Part shown: piece after piece, positions 1 through 5,108 of the stretch | Numbering within the stretch: position 1 is the first letter of the stretch | Layout: each line of letters begins with the position of its first letter | Source of the DNA: Lactobacillales bacterium | GTDB lineage: Bacteria; Bacillota; Bacilli; Lactobacillales; Vagococcaceae | Direction of reading: 5' to 3' | DNA: 5,108 nt | Assembly (NCBI GenBank): GCA_015655485.1 | Contig: JAATEZ010000148.1 | Location: forward strand, 1 to 5,108 | Position numbers and translations under genes: made by a program | The notes under the pieces: generated by a model | Seen by the model: only the letters and a program-made list of their open reading frames with translations | Database searches by the model: none | Told to the model about the DNA's origin: nothing

Positions 1-2136
1 AATCTGGTAGGCTGTTCCGATTCCTGTTAAACAAGTGGTCAGTATCGCCTTCTCTTTATGAACATTAGGGTATATTACTTTAAATTCTGTTTTTGAATCC
101 GTCATAGATTTTTTTAAGATCTTATCTAATTCTTTTTCACTTTTTAAAGTTTCTCCCACGGATAATGCCATTTGTGTAGAAACATTATTGATGATCCCAA
201 TGGGAACTTTTAACTCTTCATTAAAATACTGATAAATATCCTTTAGTGAGCCCATATCAACTAAAATCAATAATCCATTCGAAACATTATTTTTTTTTAT
301 GTATGTTTTGATTTCACTTGAAATTTCTTTTGGAGTAACATCTAAAGGCATATCAAAAGGCTCAAATATATTTTCTGCTAATAACCGATTAGCCACATTC
401 GCAATACTGCTTGCGGTAGAATAGCCATGAGCAATAATGACAGCGCGCGGATAATTTGTCTCTAACTGAACTCCCAAACTATTTAAATACAAAGTGAAGA
501 TCACAATATCCATTTGAAAAAATTCTATATCTAATTTTTGAGAGATCATTTCTACAATTTTTTCTGAATAACGATAAAACCAAGTATATTTTTCTTCTAA
601 AAAAACACCAAGATCCTGTATTAAATTCTGAATATGCTGATCGTCCGTTGACCACCGAAGTGAGCCGCGTTGAAACAAATAAAAACTCATGGCATAGACA
701 CTGTTCCCATTAAACCGAATTTGATAAAAGCCTTCGATTTGAGCAAAAATTTCTCGAACATGATTCGTGATATAAACTAATAATTGCTGCCCGTCTTCCC
801 GCTCTGCATCAAAAAAAAGATAATCAAAGAGCCGTTCAACTTCTTGATTCATTTTTTCGATCCCGGATGACTCTGCTAAAGTTCTTAATTGTATTTTTTC
901 AAAAATAAGCAATAATTTTTCATAAGTAGAATAAATTCTTTTTTGACTGGCTCTTTTCTCTAATACGAGTTGAGCCAAATCGGTATCCTTAGTTATAACG
1001 ATTGTTTTTTCTCTATTGATTTTTTCCTGTGCTCCTTGATATTGTAGTAATTCCTGCGGCAAATCATAAATAGTGATGGCGATGGATTCTTGATCATGCT
1101 GTCTGGCAAAGGCTTTGGCGCTGGCATATTTTACATCGTTTTTCAATTCCCCGATATTGCCGGACAGCTGACTATTTTTTAGAATGGTCAATACTTGAGA
1201 TGATACTTGAAGTTTGCGTTGAATCTTCCGGCTTTCCTGGATAAAGAAAGAATAAACTAATTCTTCTCTTTCTTGTTTCGTTCGGTCTTTTAAATCAGGT
1301 AATTCCACTTGAATAGGGATTCTTCTTAAAAATGTTGTTAACAAGTTTGTAACAATTTCTTCCGTAGTGGCAAATGCCAGTCTGACATCCACTTTGCGTT
1401 CACTCTTACTCTCGCCGATTCGATAAATCACTTTTTGATCTAAATAAGTAAACAATTTTTCTTGTCCCTCAGCATTCAATCTGTGAACCTCATCTAAAAA
1501 AAGCATCCCGCCATCCGCATTTTCAAAAGCTCCCGCTTTATCACTGTCTGCCCCAGTAAATGATCCCTTGATATGCCCAAATAAATTACTTGTCAACAGC
1601 TCTGGATTATTCGCGTATTGCGCACAATTAAAAGTAATAAACGGAGCATCTTCCTCAATTAATTCTTGATCTAAACAATATTGATACAGCAATTGAACTA
1701 GATAACTTTTCCCAGTTCCGCTGGAACCTGTTATTAAAACCGGCAAACCTCCGCCTGGATAAAAAGCAGCAGTTTTAAGTTGTTCAATATTTCGGCGCAG
1801 GCTTCCATCCGAACCAATCAATAATGAAAAAATATCTCTTTTCTGTTCAAACACCGGCTGCAATTTTTTTAGCGAAGCAATACTGGTAAAATTCGTCCGG
1901 TCTACAGGAAAAAATTGTTTTTCAAAAGCTCTTTTATGTAAAAAATAGACTGGTCTTGTATTGATTTTTATCGCTTTTCCTTCTTCTACCAGCTGATTTA
2001 AATGATGACTGGCAGTATTTCTTTTTATCCTGAACTTCTGGGAGATATCCTTAGCCGAAAAATTTTCACTCACATCATCAAAATTAAAAAAAGCCGTCTG
2101 ATTCTCCAAATATATAAGAATTTCATCTTGTAACAT
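1..2136 (-). CDS. LevR/ManR-type sigma-54-dependent PTS-regulated transcriptional activator (3' end cut off by window edge)
   Basis: This frame is open from the ATG at 2136 to the left edge, giving 712 residues with no stop. The start is set by GAGGAGG six bases upstream. Domains in order: a winged helix at about 25-65; an AAA+ sigma-54 activator domain at about 100-360, with Walker A GSSGTGKS (137-144), the sigma-54 contact loop GSFTGA (191-196, a variant of GAFTGA), Walker B GGMLFLDE (209-216) and arginines R271/R272 in the arginine-finger region; a PRD at about 400-555 (candidate phospho-His459); an EIIA-Man-like domain at about 563-685 with His570 in IIAHGYS; and the start of an EIIB-like domain with Cys702 in TCLTGIGTA. 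Known family members are about 940 residues, so the rest of EIIB and the second PRD should lie past the edge. In Bacillus LevR, phosphorylation by HPr and by the cognate EIIB has opposing effects. The natural target is the PTS operon to the right. The family is secure; the sugar is unknown, so I give no gene symbol. Confidence 0.95.
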   Translation of the reverse strand, partial: MLQDEILIYLENQTAFFNFDDVSENFSAKDISQKFRIKRNTASHHLNQLVEEGKAIKINTRPVYFLHKRAFEKQFFPVDRTNFTSIASLKKLQPVFEQKRDIFSLLIGSDGSLRRNIEQLKTAAFYPGGGLPVLITGSSGTGKSYLVQLLYQYCLDQELIEEDAPFITFNCAQYANNPELLTSNLFGHIKGSFTGADSDKAGAFENADGGMLFLDEVHRLNAEGQEKLFTYLDQKVIYRIGESKSERKVDVRLAFATTEEIVTNLLTTFLRRIPIQVELPDLKDRTKQEREELVYSFFIQESRKIQRKLQVSSQVLTILKNSQLSGNIGELKNDVKYASAKAFARQHDQESIAITIYDLPQELLQYQGAQEKINREKTIVITKDTDLAQLVLEKRASQKRIYSTYEKLLLIFEKIQLRTLAESSGIEKMNQEVERLFDYLFFDAEREDGQQLLVYITNHVREIFAQIEGFYQIRFNGNSVYAMSFYLFQRGSLRWSTDDQHIQNLIQDLGVFLEEKYTWFYRYSEKIVEMISQKLDIEFFQMDIVIFTLYLNSLGVQLETNYPRAVIIAHGYSTASSIANVANRLLAENIFEPFDMPLDVTPKEISSEIKTYIKKNNVSNGLLILVDMGSLKDIYQYFNEELKVPIGIINNVSTQMALSVGETLKSEKELDKILKKSMTDSKTEFKVIYPNVHKEKAILTTCLTGIGTAYQI

Positions 2137-2142
2137 TCTATT

Positions 2143-2149
2143 CCTCCTC
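2143..2149 (-). promoter_or_regulatory. Ribosome binding site of the LevR-type regulator
   Basis: GAGGAGG on the minus strand, with a six-base spacer before the ATG at 2136. It fixes the start of the regulator and is stronger than expected for a low-abundance activator. Confidence 0.85.
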
Positions 2150-2225
2150 GTCATTGGCCCGCCTCATTAATCTGCTCAAGGAAAACTTTCGAATAACTCA
2201 TGCCGATTTTTTTACTCTATTCCCT

Positions 2226-2254
2226 ATTATAAAGGGTTTTCATGATATTAGCGA
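2226..2254 (-). promoter_or_regulatory. Candidate sigma-A promoter of the regulator gene
   Basis: A perfect -10 hexamer TATAAT lies at 2231-2226 on the minus strand. A weak -35 (TCGCTA, three of six matches to TTGACA) lies 17 bases upstream at 2254-2249. Transcription would start near 2219, leaving a leader of about 80 bases. The element sits between the operon terminator and the regulator, as expected if the regulator is transcribed separately. The -10 is convincing, but the -35 is poor and there is no TG extension, so the call is tentative in AT-rich DNA. Confidence 0.4.
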
Positions 2255-2274
2255 GTAGCATTTTTTTAAAGTTA

Positions 2275-2293
2275 CAGAATGCCGGCGATTCTG
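2275..2293. repeat. Short inverted repeat upstream of the regulator promoter
   Basis: CAGAAT (2275-2280) and ATTCTG (2288-2293) form perfect 6-bp arms around a 7-base GC-rich spacer that contains GCCGGC. It lies about 50 bases upstream of the candidate -10 of the regulator and about 55 bases downstream (in minus-strand reading) of the operon terminator. No T-run follows on either strand, so it is not an intrinsic terminator. It could be a protein-binding dyad, but arms this short can arise by chance. Confidence 0.3.
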
Positions 2294-2347
2294 GCTTGGT
2301 ATGATCCCGATAAAACAAAATATGCAAAATGTAAATTTAAGAATAGT

Positions 2348-2395
2348 AAAAAAATACAGTCACCTCCCAAAATAGGCTTTTGAAGGTGACTGTAT
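2348..2395 (-). terminator. Intrinsic terminator of the PTS-SDR operon
   Basis: A perfect 12-bp stem is formed by 2354-2365 and 2384-2395 (ATACAGTCACCT paired with AGGTGACTGTAT). Inside the 18-base loop a further 5-bp helix, CAAAA with TTTTG (2368-2372 with 2378-2382), can extend it. On the minus strand the stem is followed by seven T residues (2354-2348). It starts 16 bases after the SDR stop codon, so it ends the operon and separates it from the regulator. In the plus direction it is followed by a less perfect T-rich stretch, so weak bidirectional action is possible. Confidence 0.9.
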
Positions 2396-2411
2396 ATCAT
2401 TTCTGACTTTT

Positions 2412-3188
2412 TTAAAACATGATATCTCCACCGTTTACATTAATGGCTTGTCCTGTTATATAACTTGATTCATTACTTAACAAAAAAGTGATCGTATTAG
2501 TCACGTCATTGACAGTGCCAATTCTATTAGCGGGTATCTTATCCTTAAAATAGTCCATAACTTTGTGCGGATCTAAGTTTCTTTTTGCTGCATAATCTGC
2601 TTCCTGTTTTTCCCACATCGAAGTATAAACAACTCCCGGGCATACGGCATTGACCCGGATTCCTTTTCCGGCAAATTCTTTTGATAAAGATTGTGTCAAG
2701 CCAATCACACCAAATTTACTAGCGCAATAAGCCTGATAATTGCTCGTTCCTACTTTTCCAGACTGAGAGGACATGTTGACAATATTCCCGCCGCCATTTT
2801 CAAGCATTTGCGCGATCGCTACTTTGCAGCACAAAAATTGCCCTTTAAGGTTGACCGCAATTGTCTGATCCCATATTTCTTCCGTATGCTCAAAAAAGGG
2901 CAGAATCTTTGAAACACCCGCATCATTGATCCAAAAATCGATAAATCCAAAATCTTTTTTGACCTGATTTCCAAGCTTTTCAATCTCTGCATAATTTGTC
3001 ACATCCAATTTGAATGCTCTGGCAGTTCCGCCTTTTTCTTTAATTTCTTTTGCAACCTGATTTGCTGCCGCTTCGTTAATATCTGCAACTATTACTTTTG
3101 CGCCTTCACCAGCTAATTTTAAACAAGTTCCCCGCCCAATACCGCTGCCGCCGCCAGTGATCACTGCTGTTTTCCCCGAAAATTTCAT
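2412..3188 (-). CDS. Short-chain dehydrogenase/reductase (SDR), probably acting on a sugar or polyol
   Basis: This is a complete 258-residue classical SDR, the usual family length. The ATG at 3188 has AGGAGG seven bases upstream. Visible motifs are the Rossmann glycine motif TGGGSGIG (11-18); Asp36 at the end of the second strand, which favours NAD(H) over NADP(H); LDV at 61-63; NDAG at 88-91 where NNAG is usual; and the catalytic tetrad Asn113, Ser141, Tyr154 and Lys158 (YCASK). PG at 184-185 and the C-terminal YITGQ...NVNGG are also typical. It is the last gene of the PTS operon, 50 bases after EIID and just before a terminator. The likely role is NAD-linked interconversion of a ketose and polyol, or of their phosphates, after PTS import. 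The segment after PG (about 198-225, with RNL and KIPANRIG) resembles sorbitol and sorbitol-6-phosphate dehydrogenases as I remember them. The SDR family is certain; the substrate is inferred, and a butanediol or gluconate dehydrogenase-like role remains possible. Confidence 0.93.
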   Translation of the reverse strand: MKFSGKTAVITGGGSGIGRGTCLKLAGEGAKVIVADINEAAANQVAKEIKEKGGTARAFKLDVTNYAEIEKLGNQVKKDFGFIDFWINDAGVSKILPFFEHTEEIWDQTIAVNLKGQFLCCKVAIAQMLENGGGNIVNMSSQSGKVGTSNYQAYCASKFGVIGLTQSLSKEFAGKGIRVNAVCPGVVYTSMWEKQEADYAAKRNLDPHKVMDYFKDKIPANRIGTVNDVTNTITFLLSNESSYITGQAINVNGGDIMF

Positions 3189-3195
3189 AAATGAT

Positions 3196-3201
3196 CCTCC
3201 T
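3196..3201 (-). promoter_or_regulatory. Ribosome binding site of the SDR gene
   Basis: A perfect AGGAGG on the minus strand, seven bases before the ATG at 3188. The 50-base gap between EIID and the SDR holds this site and shows no promoter or hairpin, so the SDR should be co-transcribed with the PTS genes. Confidence 0.85.
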
Positions 3202-3238
3202 AATATAAATACCCTTTTTAATCCATTATTTCCATTTT

Positions 3239-4087
3239 TTAAGACGCTTTTAAAATGCCCAGCGCTCCTAAAATTCCTCCAATTAAAATCAAAACTACTA
3301 ATACTAAGGTTGGTTTAATCTTTTTCTTTAACATTCCATAGGTCACTAAAGTAATAGATAATGGCAATAAACCTAATAGCAGCTCATCTAATATCCCTTT
3401 CTGAACGTTAAGCGAGGTTTCTCCCAAAGGAATTTTAAGCGGTGTTGAGATAGAAACAAAATTTGCGGCTAAAGCCCCAATCACAATTGCTCCTAACATT
3501 TGGGAGAATGTCATCACTTTTTGTAATTTAGAACTATTCAACAATTCCACAATGCCTTTCCTGCCGGTAGCATAACCTTTCATCCACAAATAATAAGCCA
3601 CTGGAAGCATGATTCCTAATAATAAAACACCAAAAGCGACCGGTCCTAAAATAATATTTCCCTTGGCGGCAAAAGGAATAGTAAAAGATAATAAAATCGG
3701 AATCAAAGTTCCTTGAAATAATGTATCTCCGATTCCGGCCAAAGGTCCCATCATTCCAGTTTTAAACCCTTCGATCATTTCATCTTGAATGGGATATCCA
3801 TTTGCCTTTTGTTCTTCCATTGCGATCGCAATGGACAAAATCGGATTTCCAAAAGAAGGTTCTGTATTGAAGAATTGTAAATGTCTTTCTAGCGATTTTT
3901 TTAATTCTTCAGGTTTATCACCATATAGTTTTTTTAAGATAGGAGAAAGTGCATAAACAACTCCAGTTGCCTGCAAGCGCTCATAATTATAATTAGCATG
4001 AGAAAAAAACATCCAGCGCCAATAAGCTCTTACTAAATCTTTCTTCGAAAGCTTTTTATTTAGCGGTTCTTCATGATCATTCACCAT
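3239..4087 (-). CDS. PTS mannose/fructose/sorbose-family EIID subunit
   Basis: This is the membrane subunit that, together with EIIC, forms the sugar channel of a mannose-family PTS. From the ATG at 4087 it has 282 residues, the normal size. Family hallmarks are NYERLQATG (34-42), FFNTEP (72-77), the MEE stretch near 90-92, and MGPLAGIGD (113-121). The N-terminal half is amphipathic and mostly cytoplasmic. Hydrophobic segments follow at about 124-140, 146-168, 192-213, 235-252 and 259-281. An in-frame GTG at 4096 would add three residues, but that GTG lies inside the ribosome site GAGGTG, whose spacing fits the ATG at 4087. The gene overlaps the end of EIIC by 11 bases, indicating coupled translation. 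The sugar cannot be assigned from this subunit. Confidence 0.94.
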   Translation of the reverse strand: MVNDHEEPLNKKLSKKDLVRAYWRWMFFSHANYNYERLQATGVVYALSPILKKLYGDKPEELKKSLERHLQFFNTEPSFGNPILSIAIAMEEQKANGYPIQDEMIEGFKTGMMGPLAGIGDTLFQGTLIPILLSFTIPFAAKGNIILGPVAFGVLLLGIMLPVAYYLWMKGYATGRKGIVELLNSSKLQKVMTFSQMLGAIVIGALAANFVSISTPLKIPLGETSLNVQKGILDELLLGLLPLSITLVTYGMLKKKIKPTLVLVVLILIGGILGALGILKAS

Positions 4088-4856
4088 TACCGGCACCTCT
4101 GCTCTCTGAATTATTATAATAAAGTATTGTAAACATGTAAGAAATTACTCCTGCAAAAGCAGAAATCGTTAAAATAGGAAACCCTGAATAAACAGCCAGC
4201 AAAAATCCAAATAAGAAGAAAATCAAAGTTCCTTTTCCATTCATGGCTCTTAGATTCATTGCAATTCCTAATGCAGGCAATAGGCCTCCAATCACTGATA
4301 AAACATCTAATGGCCGGCCCTTTAACACATTGATCACACTAGCCACTGGTCCTGCTCCAAAGTAAACGGCCAAAGTAACAGGAACAACTGACAAGAAGAA
4401 AACAATGATTTGCGGCGGCCAAACATTTAAGAAATTGATCCGCTTCACATCTCCAGCTTCCGCCGCTTTATCCGCCATATGAACAAAGGAAATATCGACC
4501 GTCATATGAACCACCCAGATCACTGTTCCTAATAATCCTAATGGAACAGCAAGCGCTGTTGCTGCAGAAGGATTTACGTTGCCGGCGATTGCTAAAGCGG
4601 TTCCAAGTGTTCCGGCTAATGCAGAATCCATTGGAACAGTTCCTCCGGCTGATATCCAAGCAAGATAAGGCAAGTTGATCGCAGTACCAATAATACATCC
4701 TTCTACCGGATGACCCAGGATCAGTCCAACAATAGTTCCGTTTACCATTGGTCTCATAATGACATGTGTTCCCACTGTAGTTAACCATGGCTGCGCGTTT
4801 ACTCCTAAAAAATAGACCAATCCAATCAAAAAAGCCTGAAAAACACTAATATTCAT
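4077..4856 (-). CDS. PTS mannose/fructose/sorbose-family EIIC subunit
   Basis: This is the transport subunit that, with EIID, carries the sugar across the membrane while EIIB phosphorylates it. It has 259 residues from the ATG at 4856, typical for the family. The protein is hydrophobic almost throughout, with about seven or eight candidate membrane segments. The conserved family stretch runs from NLPYLAWISAGG through VPMDSALAG to GTALAIAG, at about 61-92. A short polar tail (about 248-259) ends in GNGE. An upstream in-frame ATG at 4862 would add Met-Asp, but the ribosome site AGAAAGGAAG ends one base before it and seven bases before the ATG at 4856, so I choose the latter. The gene starts 37 bases after the EIIB stop and overlaps EIID, matching the usual EIIB-EIIC-EIID order. 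The substrate is not evident. Confidence 0.94.
   Translation of the reverse strand: MNISVFQAFLIGLVYFLGVNAQPWLTTVGTHVIMRPMVNGTIVGLILGHPVEGCIIGTAINLPYLAWISAGGTVPMDSALAGTLGTALAIAGNVNPSAATALAVPLGLLGTVIWVVHMTVDISFVHMADKAAEAGDVKRINFLNVWPPQIIVFFLSVVPVTLAVYFGAGPVASVINVLKGRPLDVLSVIGGLLPALGIAMNLRAMNGKGTLIFFLFGFLLAVYSGFPILTISAFAGVISYMFTILYYNNSESRGAGNGE
4094..4099 (-). promoter_or_regulatory. Ribosome binding site of EIID, inside the EIIC coding end
   Basis: GAGGTG on the minus strand lies six bases before the ATG at 4087 and within the last codons of EIIC. It overlaps the alternative GTG at 4096, which argues against that GTG as the start and supports translational coupling of EIIC and EIID. Confidence 0.7.
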
Positions 4857-4863
4857 ATCCATT

Positions 4864-4873
4864 CTTCCTTTCT
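4864..4873 (-). promoter_or_regulatory. Ribosome binding site of EIIC
   Basis: AGAAAGGAAG on the minus strand differs by one base from a full anti-16S match. Its spacing is one base to the ATG at 4862 and seven bases to the ATG at 4856, which favours the second. Confidence 0.7.
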
Positions 4874-4893
4874 ACTTTTTTATAAAATATTAT

Positions 4894-5108
4894 TTATTCT
4901 AGCAGTTTTTCTACAGAAACCGATTTTTCATCGGGAATGACCTGAATTTTTACAATGACACCTTGCAAAAAAATTTTTTTAATGCATTCCCTTTCCAAAT
5001 CAGTTGCAGCAATGTTCTTATAAAATTTTTTTCTATTCTTATTTGCTCCCATCCCGCCTAGGATCACTTCACTAATTTGGACTCCTTCTTCAATTAAAGT
5101 CAGAAAAA
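4894..5108 (-). CDS. PTS mannose/fructose/sorbose-family EIIB subunit, C-terminal part (5' end beyond window)
   Basis: An open frame enters from the right edge and ends at TAA (4896-4894), leaving 70 residues that finish with VEKLLE. The fragment carries the C-terminal pattern of mannose-family EIIB proteins: VILGGMGANKNRKKFYKNIA (positions 14-33 of the fragment), then a polar helix and the strand VIVKIQVIPDE. EIIB is the cytoplasmic protein that takes phosphate from EIIA on a histidine and passes it to the sugar. That histidine lies in the N-terminal half, outside the window. Complete EIIB proteins have about 160 residues, so roughly 90 are missing. The position directly before EIIC, with a 31-base gap plus the EIIC ribosome site, supports the call. 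EIIA is expected further right, or fused to EIIB. Confidence 0.88.
   Translation of the reverse strand, partial: FLTLIEEGVQISEVILGGMGANKNRKKFYKNIAATDLERECIKKIFLQGVIVKIQVIPDEKSVSVEKLLE

Noticed and set aside
2281..2300. Possible sigma-54 promoter around TGGCTTGG in the non-coding region.
   Set aside because: The required GC ten bases after the GG is missing on both strands, and no gene on the plus strand would be served.
2691..2912. Plus-strand open frame of 73 codons inside the SDR gene.
   Set aside because: It is entirely antisense to a well-supported SDR gene, lacks a recognisable domain, and has no good ribosome site. It is a shadow frame.
3972..3985. Possible catabolite response element (TGCAAGCGCTCATA).
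   Set aside because: It has two mismatches to the TGWAANCGNTNWCA consensus and lies inside the EIID coding region, far from any promoter; chance is the simpler explanation.
2281..4590. GCCGGCGATT occurs twice (2281-2290 and 4581-4590).
   Set aside because: Only ten bases are shared. One copy is coding sequence in EIIC, and the flanks are unrelated, so it is not a meaningful repeat.
4468..4788. Minus-strand open frame of 106 codons inside EIIC in another frame.
   Set aside because: Its product is a low-complexity, Cys/Ser/Arg/Asn-rich shadow of the hydrophobic EIIC sequence, with no family match.

Overview
The window is AT-rich and reads as chromosomal DNA of a low-GC Gram-positive bacterium of the Bacilli, most likely Lactobacillales (Enterococcus-like). 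The reasons are strong AGGAGG-type ribosome sites, AT-rich codon use (many TTA, AAA, GAA and ATT codons), a mannose-family phosphotransferase system (PTS), and a LevR-type sigma-54 activator carrying PTS domains. The genus is an inference. All genes lie on the minus strand, so they read from right to left.

Right part (about 5108 to 2412) is the 3' portion of a sugar-uptake operon. It begins with the last 70 residues of a PTS EIIB subunit, which runs off the right edge. Complete EIIC and EIID membrane subunits follow, with overlapping genes, and then a complete short-chain dehydrogenase/reductase (SDR). A strong intrinsic terminator at 2348-2395 closes the operon. EIIB, EIIC and EIID would import and phosphorylate a sugar, and the SDR would oxidise or reduce the imported (phospho)sugar or polyol. 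The substrate cannot be read from the sequence. The SDR favours a ketose/polyol-type substrate over plain glucose or mannose.

Middle (2137-2411) is non-coding. It holds the operon terminator, a short dyad at 2275-2293, a probable -10 element at 2226-2231, and a leader ending in a strong ribosome site.

Left part (2136 to 1) is the first 712 residues of a large LevR/ManR-type regulator, cut by the left edge. It has an N-terminal winged helix, a sigma-54-contacting AAA+ ATPase, a PRD domain, an EIIA-Man-like domain and the start of an EIIB-like domain. By family precedent it activates a sigma-54 promoter in front of the PTS operon, which would lie beyond the right edge, and PTS-dependent phosphorylation sets its activity.

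This looks like a conventional sugar PTS locus with its regulator. I found no mobile element, CRISPR array, RNA gene or sign of a new defence or other novel system. The points worth checking are the substrate, the leader region of the regulator, and the NDAG variant in the SDR.
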